64,000 nucleotides of DNA. Source: Clostridium sp. OF03-18AA. Its GTDB lineage: Bacteria > Bacillota > Clostridia > Lachnospirales > Lachnospiraceae. Shown here in pieces: positions 48,743 to 58,494 of the stretch. The stretch is from the NCBI RefSeq assembly GCF_003478035.1, contig NZ_QUEP01000001.1:124001-188000 (forward strand), read 5' to 3'. Within the stretch, counting starts at the first letter, position 1, and every line of letters starts with the position of its first letter. The position numbers and the translations under genes are program-made. The notes under the pieces were generated by a model. It worked only from the letters and a program-made list of their open reading frames with translations. It did no database searches and was not told where the DNA came from.

Positions 48743-50473
48743 TTGGACTTTCAAGGACACAGGACGATCATAAACGGTTTGAAGCGGCAACTGGAATCAC
48801 CGCCGTCGTATGAATCACTGAGCTATTTACTGGCGGAACTGCAATATGCGATGGATGATAACCCAGAGATTACACTGGCGGGTCGAGATTTCATCATGGC
48901 ATATTCTGGATACATCAAGAAATGGGCAGCCAACAGATATTCAGTGACCGGAGACCGGCAGTGGGACAAGTTGTATTGGGATACGATGCTATTTGAAGCG
49001 CCGTATTTACTGGACAGTTATTGTTTGTACATAGAGAAAAACAGAAAGCCACAGCAGCGGTTTTATGAGCCTCGCCGAAAAACTCTTATTAAAGTAGTAA
49101 ACAAACTGCAAATGCTGGAAGATGATCAACTGGATGAACTGTTTATACACATGCCGGCCAGAGTGGGAAAGACGCAGATCATTACAATGGGGATAAGCTG
49201 GCATTGTTGCAGAAATACAGAGCTGAGCAATCTGTATTGTTCATATAAAGAGGATGCTGGAGGCGCTTTTCTCGATGGAGTTAAGGAGATATGGACAGAT
49301 CCTGTTTATTGCCATCAGGATGTTTTTCCAAAGGCGAAGATAGTAGACACAGACGCTAAGGCTAATACAGTTGATCTGGAGAGAAAGAAAAAGTATAAAT
49401 CATTGTCAGGTAAGGGACTGACATCTGGTCTGAATGGACTGTACGATGCGACTGGATGGTTAATTGCTGATGATATTCTGGAAGGAATACAAGATGTCCT
49501 TAGTCCGGATGTCCTTAGAAGAAAACAAACGATTTTTGATAATAACCTGATGAAGCGTAAGAAAGAGAAATGCAAGGTTATTTACAACGGAACCATCTGG
49601 AGCCTGCACGATATCTATATGAACAGATTATCATTCCTCGAAAACAATCCTGAGGCAAAGGATGTTCGATGGGATGTATTGAAAATACCGGCACTGGATC
49701 CAGAAACAGATGAAAGCAATTTTGATTATGATTATAATCTCGGATTCAGCACGAAGTATTACCGGATTGAAAGGGCAAAGTTTGAAGAAAACGACGATAT
49801 GGCATCATGGTTCAGCCAGTGTCAACAGGAGCCAATTGAGCGTGATGGAGCTGTATTTAATCCGGAGCATATGAACTTCTACAATGGTGTTCTTCCTAAT
49901 GAGGAACCAGTAAAAATAGTATCTGCATGTGACGTTGCACTGGGGGGATCTGACTACTTGGCGATGCCGGTAGCTTATGTATACAGCGATGGATCCGTTT
50001 ATATTCACGATGTGGTATTTGACAACAGTGAGAAAACGATTACTCAGCCCAAGGTAGTACAAACTCTGATAAAGAATCAGGTCAGCAATGCCTTTTTTGA
50101 GGCGAATGCGGGCGGAGAAATGTACAAGGATGAAATTGATAAGATGCTACAGGAAAAGGGCGTAAAAGTCAATTTGGTGTCGAAATTTGCACAGCAGATG
50201 ATCCTTGGTACTGGTGGCAGTGCGTCGAAAACACATCAGCGGAAAGAACAGAGAATTTGGGATAATGCACAGGCCATAAGGAATTTTTATTTTCGGGACA
50301 GTGGTTATCAAAACATTGAGTATCGAAAATTTATGAATAATGTTTATAGCTTTACGATAAACGGAAAGAACAAAAATGATGATGCACCTGATGCGCTTGC
50401 CAGTTTAGCGGTATTTATTGCAAAGGGAAGCGGAACTTCAGCAGAAGTGAAGGTTATGAGACGATTATTTTAG
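48743..50473 (+). CDS. terL: Terminase large subunit
   Basis: 576 residues. ATPase domain with Walker A-like PARVGKTQ near residue 142 and IADDI as Walker B; C-terminal nuclease acidic residues in ACDVALGGSDY and DDAPDALAS. It packages DNA into the procapsid. I start at TTG 48743 because AAGGAGG lies 9 bp upstream; an ATG at 48686 in the same frame has none and lies in the hairpin region. The portal gene, normally next, is 11 kb away. Confidence 0.9.
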   Translation: MDFQGHRTIINGLKRQLESPPSYESLSYLLAELQYAMDDNPEITLAGRDFIMAYSGYIKKWAANRYSVTGDRQWDKLYWDTMLFEAPYLLDSYCLYIEKNRKPQQRFYEPRRKTLIKVVNKLQMLEDDQLDELFIHMPARVGKTQIITMGISWHCCRNTELSNLYCSYKEDAGGAFLDGVKEIWTDPVYCHQDVFPKAKIVDTDAKANTVDLERKKKYKSLSGKGLTSGLNGLYDATGWLIADDILEGIQDVLSPDVLRRKQTIFDNNLMKRKKEKCKVIYNGTIWSLHDIYMNRLSFLENNPEAKDVRWDVLKIPALDPETDESNFDYDYNLGFSTKYYRIERAKFEENDDMASWFSQCQQEPIERDGAVFNPEHMNFYNGVLPNEEPVKIVSACDVALGGSDYLAMPVAYVYSDGSVYIHDVVFDNSEKTITQPKVVQTLIKNQVSNAFFEANAGGEMYKDEIDKMLQEKGVKVNLVSKFAQQMILGTGGSASKTHQRKEQRIWDNAQAIRNFYFRDSGYQNIEYRKFMNNVYSFTINGKNKNDDAPDALASLAVFIAKGSGTSAEVKVMRRLF

Positions 50474-50489
50474 AGAGGAGAATGCAACT

Positions 50490-50942
50490 ATGATAAAGAT
50501 TCTGACAAGGGATTATCTGGCCACTTATACATATCTGGAATCAGAAATAAAACGCATTCGGCGTCGGATTAAGCACTATGAAGACAATCCGGTTCAGCAG
50601 GTATGCGGAGTTGTTAAGGGATCCATGCAGCAGTTTCCATTTACGGAATGTCATTTTGTTGTTTCCGGAGCGACCGTGAAATCTACGGAGGAACGCGATA
50701 AGACTATTCGTCAGCTTCTCATCGACCTTAAGGGCAACGAACAGCTTTTCGAGGATATGAAACTGGATATTGAGCAATATCTGGAGAGTTTTCCGCCGGA
50801 ACATCTACAGGATAAGCAGTTGCTGATCATGAAATATGTGGAGAGAATGTCTGACTATGATATCGCAGCTGAACTTGACTGTGATCGGAGTACGGTGTCA
50901 AAGAGAATAGACAGGATCATAGAGCGGATAAATTCGCAGTAG
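50490..50942 (+). CDS. Sigma-70 region 4-like late regulator
   Basis: 150 residues: helical N-terminus, and a C-terminal helix-turn-helix (MSDYDIAAELDCDRSTVSKR) preceded by LLIMKYVE, the region-4 pattern of ArpU-like phage transcription regulators. It is well placed to control the late genes and may recognise the repeated promoter-like element at 52001 and 61011. AGAGGAG precedes the ATG. Confidence 0.75.
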   Translation: MIKILTRDYLATYTYLESEIKRIRRRIKHYEDNPVQQVCGVVKGSMQQFPFTECHFVVSGATVKSTEERDKTIRQLLIDLKGNEQLFEDMKLDIEQYLESFPPEHLQDKQLLIMKYVERMSDYDIAAELDCDRSTVSKRIDRIIERINSQ

Positions 50943-50955
50943 TTACGGATCATAT

Positions 50956-51231
50956 AACAATTTGAGTAATGTTAAGCAGAGTATTACTCAATTAAACGGC
51001 TATAAAGTATCATTTTATGGGATTTTTGATAAAACACTGGAAGAGCTTTATAATTTATCAAAAACAAATACTGCCTGTTATATTGGATTCATTGATTGGA
51101 GACAGTCCGAAATTACTATATCAAATGGTACAATTATTTGGTTCGCATGTAACTGGGTCGTGTTTGCAATATCAGGTTCAGGTCTGTATGTATTGGATGG
51201 TTCTACTATGGCATGGAAGAAAACAAGCTGA
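50956..51231 (+). CDS. Silent tail-fibre C-terminus 1a
   Basis: About 91 residues beginning at the site (NNLSNVKQSI ...) and ending AWKKTS. It is open to the site in the same frame as the fibre gene but lacks any start with ribosome site. A short receptor-binding tip is inferred. Confidence 0.7.
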   Translation, partial: NNLSNVKQSITQLNGYKVSFYGIFDKTLEELYNLSKTNTACYIGFIDWRQSEITISNGTIIWFACNWVVFAISGSGLYVLDGSTMAWKKTS

Positions 51232-51828
51232 TTAAATTGGAATGAAAACAAAACTATATCTTGTTAATGATGTATTACCCCCAGTAACAGAACAAGTACC
51301 ACTCACCGAGACTGTTAAATCTTGACCTTTTGAAAAGCGGCTCATAACAAATATACTTATCTCTTCGTTATTTTGATTGGTTCCATCCCACTGATGTTGT
51401 CCCTGAACATAAGCACCATTTACCATGTAATAAAGCCATGCTTTTTGGTCAGAAGCTTTACACCATAATTTCCACCTTAAAATTGCTATACAATCGAAAG
51501 GAATGGTTATGCTTGCATCATTTAATAAAGTTGTAGTAGTAGATGGTGATAATGTTTGTGTGGATTTTAAATATTGTTCAACAAATTTAATTCCTTGTTT
51601 GGAAATGTAATCAGATAACATTGACGTTGTTGCAAACCGATATTGTTCCTGCCATGCATTGTTTCTAAAAATGGTAACGGCCGCTGTTTCCTTTAAGAGT
51701 ATTAATTGATTCATTGTTCCGTCACTAAAACGCATAGATAACGTGCCAAATCGTTCATCCGGGATATCATTCAAGAGATCAGCAGATGCAATATTGTCTC
51801 CAACTAATAATCTCTTACTCAAATTGTT
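51232..51828 (-). CDS. Silent tail-fibre C-terminus 1b
   Basis: About 198 residues from NNLSKRLLVGDN to SFVFIPI, beta-rich with Ser/Thr/Asn, like phage tail tips. The minus-strand frame remains open beyond the site to 51975, but that part reads through a terminator-like hairpin and looks non-coding. It becomes a fusion partner only after recombination. Confidence 0.7.
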   Translation of the reverse strand, partial: NNLSKRLLVGDNIASADLLNDIPDERFGTLSMRFSDGTMNQLILLKETAAVTIFRNNAWQEQYRFATTSMLSDYISKQGIKFVEQYLKSTQTLSPSTTTTLLNDASITIPFDCIAILRWKLWCKASDQKAWLYYMVNGAYVQGQHQWDGTNQNNEEISIFVMSRFSKGQDLTVSVSGTCSVTGGNTSLTRYSFVFIPI

Positions 51829-51842
51829 ATTTACATGTAAAC

Positions 51843-51881
51843 AAAAAAAGACGGCACCGAGGGAGATATTGTGGTGTCGCC
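51843..51881 (-). terminator. Hairpin outside cassette 1
   Basis: Minus strand GGCGACACC ... GGTGCC then GTCTTTTTTT, with a bulge. It would stop minus-strand transcription just before the cassette. Confidence 0.5.
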
Positions 51882-52000
51882 TTTGAAAGGTTGCAGGGTA
51901 TGGATCCTGCATCAATATAAACGTAAATAAAGTAGAATTGTGACCGTTAAATATAATTTGTAGAGAAAATGTCAACTCAATTTTAATTCATATCCAGAAT

Positions 52001-52031
52001 CACGCATTTCACCACGCACCTATGTTAGAAT
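52001..52031 (+). promoter_or_regulatory. Candidate phage late promoter A
   Basis: CACGCATTTCACCA (52001-52014), 11 bp, TAGAAT (52026-52031). The same 14-mer at the same distance from TAAAAT recurs at 61011. No -35 consensus, so an activator or phage factor is likely. Confidence 0.5.
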
Positions 52032-52077
52032 GTCATTGTGAAATAGAATGTTCAGATTTTGAATGTGGAGATAAAAA

Positions 52078-52269
52078 ATGATTGATATTTATTGCACCGC
52101 AGTTCAACTATATGGAATTCAGATCAGATATGATGTTATGGAAAAAATCATGGATGATGATTTCATATCAGAGAATGATTTTATTAAGCTTACGTTCAAA
52201 GATGGCGTAAAATGTGCAGTACGAAAAAAGGATATTATCAGTTTTATAGAGTCAGATGAGGATGAGTAG
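52078..52269 (+). CDS. Small acidic phage protein
   Basis: 63 residues, acidic end (FIESDEDE). TGTGGAGA precedes the ATG; first gene after the candidate promoter. Function unknown. Confidence 0.6.
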   Translation: MIDIYCTAVQLYGIQIRYDVMEKIMDDDFISENDFIKLTFKDGVKCAVRKKDIISFIESDEDE

Positions 52270-52320
52270 CACGCAGAAATGCGTGTTATTTTTATGCGCA
52301 AAAAGGAGGCGGGAATAGTA

Positions 52321-52719
52321 ATGGCATTTGATGGATGGCTCTTAAAAATCAATGGAGAAATATTCCCGAACAACTTGATTGCGTTGGAATCATACAAGTG
52401 TACACCGGATCAGATAATGGATCTGGATCCATACCGTGATGGCGATGGGGTGTTGCATAGAAATGCACTGCCGCATACAGCAACGTCGATTGAATTTACC
52501 ACACCGCCCATGCATTTACCAGATGTTGAACGACTCAATCAGTATATACAGCATGGAGCAAGGGTTCAGTGTGAAATAGAGTATTGGAATACCAATACAT
52601 CGTCATACGCATCTGGGACCTTTTATATCTCAGATGTGCCGTATGAGATCATAAATGTGGATGAGGTAAAGAAAACCATCCTGTATAAGGGGATAAAAAT
52701 AACAATTACAGAATATTAG
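52321..52719 (+). CDS. Tail-region protein (DUF6711-like)
   Basis: 132 residues from ATG 52321 with AAAAGGAGGCGGG upstream. Beta-rich, GWLLKINGEIFPNNLIALES and PDVERLNQYIQHGARV resemble a small tail-tip component found before the tail endopeptidase-like gene in Firmicute siphophages. It ends 14 bp before the large tail gene. Confidence 0.65.
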   Translation: MAFDGWLLKINGEIFPNNLIALESYKCTPDQIMDLDPYRDGDGVLHRNALPHTATSIEFTTPPMHLPDVERLNQYIQHGARVQCEIEYWNTNTSSYASGTFYISDVPYEIINVDEVKKTILYKGIKITITEY

Positions 52720-52733
52720 CGAGGTGAGGATAG

Positions 52734-54896
52734 ATGCTGGCGTTGCCAGAAGAAATAAAGAAAATATTTTGGCAGGACAATATAAACGAGAAGACACGGC
52801 GGAAGTGGAAGCTGCGTTTTTTTGATTCTGATATCCAGCTGATCTATCCGGAAGACACCTTGTTTCCAGCAGATGACTTGTTTCCGGTAGAGCAGGAACC
52901 AATCTATGTCATTGACAACAGTCAGATGCAGACTGAGTCGTTAAAGATCACGGAGAGCCTGTGCGAGTCTGATACACTGGCATACGGCGAATGCAATGCG
53001 GCACAACTTGAGGTTACAGTTGCGGATGTGTTGCAGGATTTGACAGGGAAAGAATTCATGGTCAGCGTTGAAGTTGGGGACTATGAGATGTCCATGGGAA
53101 TCTATACGGTGGAACAATTTACTCGTCAAGCGGACCGGCGAATGAAAAAGATTACGGCTTATGACCGGATGCGCAAATTCTCAACTGATGTTGCTACGTG
53201 GTATCAAGGACTTAAATTTCCAATGTCGCTTCGGGAGTTCCGGTGCAGCCTGTGTGAGTATGTCGGCATACAGCAGATAGATGTGAAATTGCCATTAGAT
53301 GATATGCAAGTTGCAAAGACAATTGAGCCAGAGCAGCTAAATGGGCTTGATGTTATTCAAGCAATTTGTGAGATTAATGGGTGCTTCGGTCATATGGACA
53401 AGACAGGCCGACTGAAATACCAATTTTTAGATAAATCAGGACTTTATCCTTCGGAAACCTTGATGCCATCGGAGGAACTTTTCCCCAGTGGTTTGTCAGA
53501 TAGCGAAAATACAGAACAGATAGCCTTTTACAAGCAGTCTGAAACAACGTATGAAGATTATGTTACGCAAACCATTAACCGTGTGCAGATACGTCAAGAA
53601 GAGGGCGATATCGGCGCATTATATCCCAATGATACCGGAGGGAGCAATACATATGTGGTAGAAGGAAATTTCCTGGTTTACGGGAAATCAGCAGATGATT
53701 TGGCAACAATCGCATCATCTGTCTATGATCAGATATCAGGGATTTCTTATCGACCGTGTAAGATTGTGACGGCTGGGCTGCCTTGGGTAGAAGTTGGAGA
53801 CGGGCTGGTGTGCTATACATCTGATGATGTGATTGAGACTTATTGCCTTAAACGCACAATATCTGGCATACAGGGCATGATGGATACATTTGAAGCGTCT
53901 GGTAGCAGTGACTATGAGGAAAATTTCGATATCCAGAGTCAGATAACTCAGCTTGAGGGAAAAGCGGCTGTCATCAAGAAGAATGTTGAGGAAGTATCAG
54001 TTCGTGTTACAGATCTCAAGAACTACACAGAAGCCCAGTTTAAGGTGACGGCAGAAGCCATTACATCTGAGGTCTCTCGTGCTACAAAAGCTGAGGAAGA
54101 GTTGTCGACGAAAATTACCCAGACGGCGGATGCAATTACTCTTGAGGTTAATAAAAAGGTTACGAAAGGTGAAGTAACCGAAAATCTTAACTCAGAGCTG
54201 AAAATCACTGGAAATAAGATCGAGATGACAACGGGACATTTTGTTATCAACTCAAAGAATCTTAAAGTAACAGAGCAAGGTGATCTTGAGGCAAGTGGAA
54301 AAATCACGGCGCAGTCCGGAAGAATCGGAAACTGGACCATAGATGATAACGGCCTTGTTGGTGATGATGGATCAGATCGCAGTGCGACAATTATTGGTGG
54401 CCACATTGAAGGCTCCACAATGAATGTTGCTGATGGAATCCTTAATGTGGAAGATGGTTATGGAAACTCATCCGCTATTGTTAGGATTGGTGATTTTGTG
54501 TGTTCGGATGAGTACGGTAGGAGTATTTTTCAATCATCCGATGAGATGACCGGAATGTCTGGAAATCCGTCAAACGCTAAAGGCTTGTATTTGTGGGCTG
54601 GATATCGTGGCAAAAGCGATTATGCCTTTGTTGTTAATGCTGACAAGGAAACTCACATCCGTGGATCACTGCACATAAGCGGTAATTTGTATCTGAACGG
54701 AACAAGCATTTCAGGTGGATCGTCAAGCATTTCTGGTAGTGTGTCATCATTAAAAGTAGGATACGACCTCGATGGATCATGGGGATCAGATTGGCTCGAA
54801 ATCTACCCCAAAAACAAGCCGAATATCAATGATTACCCGGACTATGAAGGAATGGATTATCTATATGTATACCTTGAAAGGCATTATAAGAGTTAA
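52734..54896 (+). CDS. Tail tip / receptor-binding hub protein
   Basis: 720 residues. N-terminal ~380 residues are hub-like (SMGIYTVEQFTRQADRRMKK, ITAYDRM). A coiled section follows (KAAVIKKNVEEVSVRVTDLK), then the VTAEAITSEVSRATKAEEEL and GRIGNWTIDDNGLVG repeats typical of tail-associated lysin/endopeptidase-family tips in Gram-positive phages. The C-terminus is a Gly/Ser-rich beta region. Membrane or catalytic motifs are not seen. It anchors the fibre encoded downstream. Confidence 0.8.
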   Translation: MLALPEEIKKIFWQDNINEKTRRKWKLRFFDSDIQLIYPEDTLFPADDLFPVEQEPIYVIDNSQMQTESLKITESLCESDTLAYGECNAAQLEVTVADVLQDLTGKEFMVSVEVGDYEMSMGIYTVEQFTRQADRRMKKITAYDRMRKFSTDVATWYQGLKFPMSLREFRCSLCEYVGIQQIDVKLPLDDMQVAKTIEPEQLNGLDVIQAICEINGCFGHMDKTGRLKYQFLDKSGLYPSETLMPSEELFPSGLSDSENTEQIAFYKQSETTYEDYVTQTINRVQIRQEEGDIGALYPNDTGGSNTYVVEGNFLVYGKSADDLATIASSVYDQISGISYRPCKIVTAGLPWVEVGDGLVCYTSDDVIETYCLKRTISGIQGMMDTFEASGSSDYEENFDIQSQITQLEGKAAVIKKNVEEVSVRVTDLKNYTEAQFKVTAEAITSEVSRATKAEEELSTKITQTADAITLEVNKKVTKGEVTENLNSELKITGNKIEMTTGHFVINSKNLKVTEQGDLEASGKITAQSGRIGNWTIDDNGLVGDDGSDRSATIIGGHIEGSTMNVADGILNVEDGYGNSSAIVRIGDFVCSDEYGRSIFQSSDEMTGMSGNPSNAKGLYLWAGYRGKSDYAFVVNADKETHIRGSLHISGNLYLNGTSISGGSSSISGSVSSLKVGYDLDGSWGSDWLEIYPKNKPNINDYPDYEGMDYLYVYLERHYKS

Positions 54897-54910
54897 GGAG
54901 AATATGGGAA

Positions 54911-55141
54911 ATGGAAGAAAAGAGAACACTTGAATATGATTATGAGCTCATGAAACGTGCCGGGGCGCTCCTTAATTCGATTACAGTTAAAGGCGTTGAA
55001 AATATCCGTGCACTTGCTGAACTTGCTAACATCTTGGATTCCGGACATTTTGTAGAGGAGAATGATGAAGCGATAATCAAACATAAAAAGGGTGGCCCGG
55101 ATGATGGACCAAAGCCCAGAGAATCCGGAGGTGAATCCTAA
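54911..55141 (+). CDS. Small tail-operon protein
   Basis: 76 residues, helical, charged. GGGAAATGG lies before the ATG, and its stop overlaps the next start (TAATG). Unknown function; a chaperone or linker role is conceivable. Confidence 0.6.
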   Translation: MEEKRTLEYDYELMKRAGALLNSITVKGVENIRALAELANILDSGHFVEENDEAIIKHKKGGPDDGPKPRESGGES

Positions 55142-56277
55142 TGGCATATCAGACCTTCTATGTAATTACAGACTGGCAAAACCTTCCGTCGCAGAAGACG
55201 GCGCTGAATCGAACTAACCTTCTGCACCTTGAAAACGGTGTTAAAGAGGCGGACATTAGGATCGTCCAACTGGATGCTTCAAAATTGTCCATGGAGATTG
55301 CTAATACACTTGTAAAATCTGTAAATGTAGATACAAAGACAGGTGTTATCACTGTTACAAAACTGAATGGCGCTATTGAAACGTATGATTTGGATATCGA
55401 GCGTGTTGTTACAAACTTCGACGTCACGGACGAAGGTGTCATTATTCTAACACTTGCTGATGGAACTGAAAAGAGTGTGGATATCGCCAAATTCATCAAT
55501 ACCTTTAAAAGTTCTGCCACGATCGCATTCGGTATGACGGATCGAGAAGTTACAGCCCGGATCATAGACGGTTCAGTAACTATGGATAAGCTCGACCCTA
55601 CCATTCAATCAGAGTTTCGCCAGTACATGATTGAATCGCAGAATGCCAGAGATGCAGCGCTTCAGTATCAAAAGTTTGCAAAAAGGTACACTATTGGAGA
55701 TTCTGAGTTTGAGGGTAGCGAAACTGATAATGCGAAATATTACTATGAGGGTACGAAGCAGGCAGCTGAAACTACGGTAACTAATGCAGCGGCAGCAGCA
55801 CGGGACGCAGAGACAGCAACGTCACAGGCAGCAATTGCAGCTTCTAAGGCGACTAATGCAGCGGCGTCAGCAAACAGTGCGGCGGCGGATGCGCAAACAG
55901 CATCAGAGAAGGCATCTACGGCAACTTCACAAGCTACGTTAGCATCTCAGAAAGCACAGGAGGCGGCGAGTAGTGAGCGGACAGCGACCACAAAAGCAGC
56001 TGATGCATTAGACAGTGCTAACGATGCTAAGAGGTATGCGGTCGGTGGCGTTGTTGCGGAAGACGCACAAGATAATGCAAAATATTACTATGAACAATCT
56101 CAAATATTAAAGAATCAGATCGATGCCGCGGCAAGCTTAGTAGTGCCGCAGTTTTTTATTGACCTGGAAACCGGTGCTCTTATGAGCGATAAGAAAGCAC
56201 AGGGAATGAGATTCTGGCTTGAGGACGGAGCATTCTACGGAGAAGCTGGATCAGAAGAAATGGAGGTAACGGCGTAA
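55141..56277 (+). CDS. Tail-fibre base or baseplate protein with Ala-rich stalk
   Basis: 378 residues. The N-terminus YQTFYVITDWQNLPSQKTAL is typical of phage baseplate/fibre-attachment proteins. The middle (about 200-300) is Ala/Thr/Ser-rich trimeric coiled coil (AAAAARDAETATSQAAIAAS). The C-terminal PQFFIDLETGALMSDKKAQG fold likely contacts the fibre. Its stop overlaps the fibre start by 1 bp. Confidence 0.75.
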   Translation: MAYQTFYVITDWQNLPSQKTALNRTNLLHLENGVKEADIRIVQLDASKLSMEIANTLVKSVNVDTKTGVITVTKLNGAIETYDLDIERVVTNFDVTDEGVIILTLADGTEKSVDIAKFINTFKSSATIAFGMTDREVTARIIDGSVTMDKLDPTIQSEFRQYMIESQNARDAALQYQKFAKRYTIGDSEFEGSETDNAKYYYEGTKQAAETTVTNAAAAARDAETATSQAAIAASKATNAAASANSAAADAQTASEKASTATSQATLASQKAQEAASSERTATTKAADALDSANDAKRYAVGGVVAEDAQDNAKYYYEQSQILKNQIDAAASLVVPQFFIDLETGALMSDKKAQGMRFWLEDGAFYGEAGSEEMEVTA

Positions 56278-57350
56278 TGGCTGTAAACTATGGACAAGTG
56301 GCAATTGTGCCTAAAGGCGCATGGAACGCTGAAACTCAGTATAAAGTAAATAACCTTGTAGAGTATGATGGAAGTAGCTATGTGGCAAAAGTACAGCCAC
56401 CGGTGGGAACACTGCCGACCGACACATCTTACTGGCAGGTATCGGCAGCCGGAACGAAAAAAGCGACGGCTGATAGCCTTGGTACCGTGATGCCTGATGG
56501 AACTACCACGGAGATAAAGGAAGATGGCAAGCTGTCAGCAAAAACGGCTCAGCAGAATGCACTTGGAGTTGTTAAAGGCAGCGATGATGTCACCGTGGGT
56601 GAAGACGGTAACCTGACCGTAAATACTACGTTTGAACAGGCCACGGAGATCGCAAATATTATTGCCGGAGAAGCAATCAAGTCCGTTTTAGGCAAAGTGT
56701 CCAAAGCCATTGCAACAACTATGAGTCTGTATGAAAATGCTTTGCTCAAGAATATGATTTCCGGGATTGATGTAAATGATGGGAACAAAGTGCCGAGTAG
56801 CGCATATATTCATTCGCTGGTTGAACGAATCGGAATGGGTACTGCGCTTGAGGGTGGATTTGATAACTTAACGGCTGGGCTCAATTCAGTAAATAACAAT
56901 TTGAGTAAGTGGAGACTTGGGCATAGCTCAAATTATTTTTTGGTCGGAAATGATACGTCCGGATCAAAACTGTATTTGGCAACTGGCCAGAATTATAATG
57001 ATTTTTACCAGCTTTATGCCGATGAAGATTACCTGAGATTTGGGAAACAATCAGGTGGCAATTGGACAGAATGCTGGAGAGCCGCGTTAAAGTCAGATTT
57101 GATTGGCCGTTCTATATACGTTGCTAAAAATAGTGGAACTCAAAATTTTAATATTGGCAATAATGGATCATTTCTTCTTATTCCATATACTTCAACAACC
57201 TTTGGAATCTACTACCTCGGGACAGATTCTGCAAAGCTGATATTAGGCACTGAAGATTCTGATTTTAAAGTATCTATATCAGGAACCACTTGCATGTTGC
57301 AAAACAATAAAGGATGGAATATTTTTTGTGTATTCATTACAGGGCAATAA
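56277..57350 (+). CDS. Tail fibre with invertible C-terminus (expressed form)
   Basis: 357 residues. Residues 1-206 are constant: an N-terminal AVNYGQVAIVPKGAWNAETQ and a carbohydrate-binding-like WNAETQYKVNNLVEYDGSSY module. The inversion site begins at residue 207 (NNLSKWRLGHSS). The 151 residues from the site onward come from cassette 2 and form the present receptor-binding tip. Inversion of 56894-57904 would replace them with segment 2b. GGAGGTAACGGCG precedes the ATG. Confidence 0.88.
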   Translation: MAVNYGQVAIVPKGAWNAETQYKVNNLVEYDGSSYVAKVQPPVGTLPTDTSYWQVSAAGTKKATADSLGTVMPDGTTTEIKEDGKLSAKTAQQNALGVVKGSDDVTVGEDGNLTVNTTFEQATEIANIIAGEAIKSVLGKVSKAIATTMSLYENALLKNMISGIDVNDGNKVPSSAYIHSLVERIGMGTALEGGFDNLTAGLNSVNNNLSKWRLGHSSNYFLVGNDTSGSKLYLATGQNYNDFYQLYADEDYLRFGKQSGGNWTECWRAALKSDLIGRSIYVAKNSGTQNFNIGNNGSFLLIPYTSTTFGIYYLGTDSAKLILGTEDSDFKVSISGTTCMLQNNKGWNIFCVFITGQ

Positions 57351-57904
57351 ACAACAATCATGATTTAGAATATTGCACCCAATCAATCCATTCTACTGGA
57401 TTTCCTGCAAATTTTCTAACAAAAAGTCCAGTAGTGTCAATAATCATCTGAGTGTGAAAGTTGTCGTAAAACTGAATAAAAGTACACCATGCTATGCCTT
57501 TTGGACCATTAGAAATTGTACTTGAATTTCCAACAGTATAATATCCAGGAGTTATTCCATTTTTTGAAGCCCTGTTTAAATCTCCAGTTATATCACCTCG
57601 ATATATAAGCGCACTATTTAAATCTGACTTTGTAACACCAATGTTCCAGCCGCCCCACACGTTTTTTTCACAGTATCGAGTTGCCAATACCGTGTTCGTT
57701 TGTGCCGACATGATCCGTTGCATGGCATAAGGTCCATTATCATTAATAAGGAAGCTGTCCACAAAACACCATTGCCCGCCAAAATCAGCGTTATAGTTCT
57801 TATTAACCCATGTGCCACCAGAAAATGTCGCAATGCGGTCAATATTTTTGTGGTTATTAGCGGTCGTATCACCAAGATTAAAATTGTATTTACTCAAATT
57901 GTTA
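56894..57904. mobile_element. Invertible cassette 2 (active fibre locus)
   Basis: 1,011 bp between the 15-bp site at 56894-56908 (inside the fibre gene) and its complement at 57890-57904. AATAACAATTTGAGTAA (17 bp) is shared by both. This is the expression locus: constant fibre N-terminus to the left, terminator at 57955 to the right. Confidence 0.9.
57358..57903 (-). CDS. Silent tail-fibre C-terminus 2b
   Basis: About 181 residues from NNLSKYNFNLGD to WVQYSKS, containing ALIYRGDITGDLNRASKNGI, a segment typical of phage fibre tips. It meets the expressed end tail to tail, 7 bp apart. Simple inversion of cassette 2 would activate it. Confidence 0.75.
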   Translation of the reverse strand, partial: NNLSKYNFNLGDTTANNHKNIDRIATFSGGTWVNKNYNADFGGQWCFVDSFLINDNGPYAMQRIMSAQTNTVLATRYCEKNVWGGWNIGVTKSDLNSALIYRGDITGDLNRASKNGITPGYYTVGNSSTISNGPKGIAWCTFIQFYDNFHTQMIIDTTGLFVRKFAGNPVEWIDWVQYSKS

Positions 57905-57954
57905 TTTGGGTAAGCATGAAGTTTGTTCATCAAATTTTATAAACCTTAAAACTA

Positions 57955-57979
57955 AGAGCCCACAAGGGCTCTATTTTTT
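57955..57979 (+). terminator. Terminator after the fibre locus
   Basis: AGAGCCC-ACAA-GGGCTCT perfect stem, then ATTTTTT. It serves either fibre orientation because it lies outside the cassette. Confidence 0.85.
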
Positions 57980-57999
57980 ATGAAAGGAGTTCTTTCTAT

Positions 58000-58491
58000 A
58001 TGAAATATGAAAAAATCAAATTAACCAATGGGAGCGAGTATGAGATCGTTCCTGGTGGGCTCCGGGAGAGTTCAGACAAGACATCTCTGACAATTATTGC
58101 TCTTATAGGTGATAAAACATTAGCTGACGTGGACTCTGAATTTGACACATCTGGAAATGTGGAAAAAATTATCGTTCTCGATTCTGAAGGTGAGTCCATT
58201 GACATTAAGAAGGGATATCGCTATGAAGTCGGCTGCAAAAAGCAGAAGGACTATGTTATCGGTCGAGAAGAGGTAGTTATTGAACCAGCTGATGCAGCAA
58301 CGACGGAAGCTTACGAATCCACAGAGACCGAGGTTCCGGTAGAAAAAGAATACCGCGATATCACGGGCACAGTCGTTGTTATCGAACTGAGTACAGGCGA
58401 CCTTCGTAAAGAAGTGGATGAGCTGAAAGCAACTCTTGCAGAACAGTCAGCGGCTATTGATACTTTAATTCTTGGAGAACTGGAGGGCTAA
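58000..58491 (+). CDS. Tail-associated protein, unknown
   Basis: 163 residues: beta-rich N-terminus (KLTNGSEYEIVPGG), acidic middle and a C-terminal helix (EVDELKATLAEQSAAIDTLI). Such proteins lie between fibre and XkdX genes. GAAAGGAG precedes the ATG. Role unknown. Confidence 0.65.
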   Translation: MKYEKIKLTNGSEYEIVPGGLRESSDKTSLTIIALIGDKTLADVDSEFDTSGNVEKIIVLDSEGESIDIKKGYRYEVGCKKQKDYVIGREEVVIEPADAATTEAYESTETEVPVEKEYRDITGTVVVIELSTGDLRKEVDELKATLAEQSAAIDTLILGELEG

Positions 58492-58494
58492 ATC

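Larger units (their letters stand above)
50955..51829. mobile_element. Invertible cassette 1
   Basis: 875 bp bounded by the 15-bp site TAACAATTTGAGTAA at 50955-50969 (direct) and its complement at 51815-51829. It holds one plus-strand and one minus-strand fibre C-terminal segment that meet tail to tail at 51231/51232. Neither has a promoter or start of its own, so both are silent copies. Confidence 0.88.
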
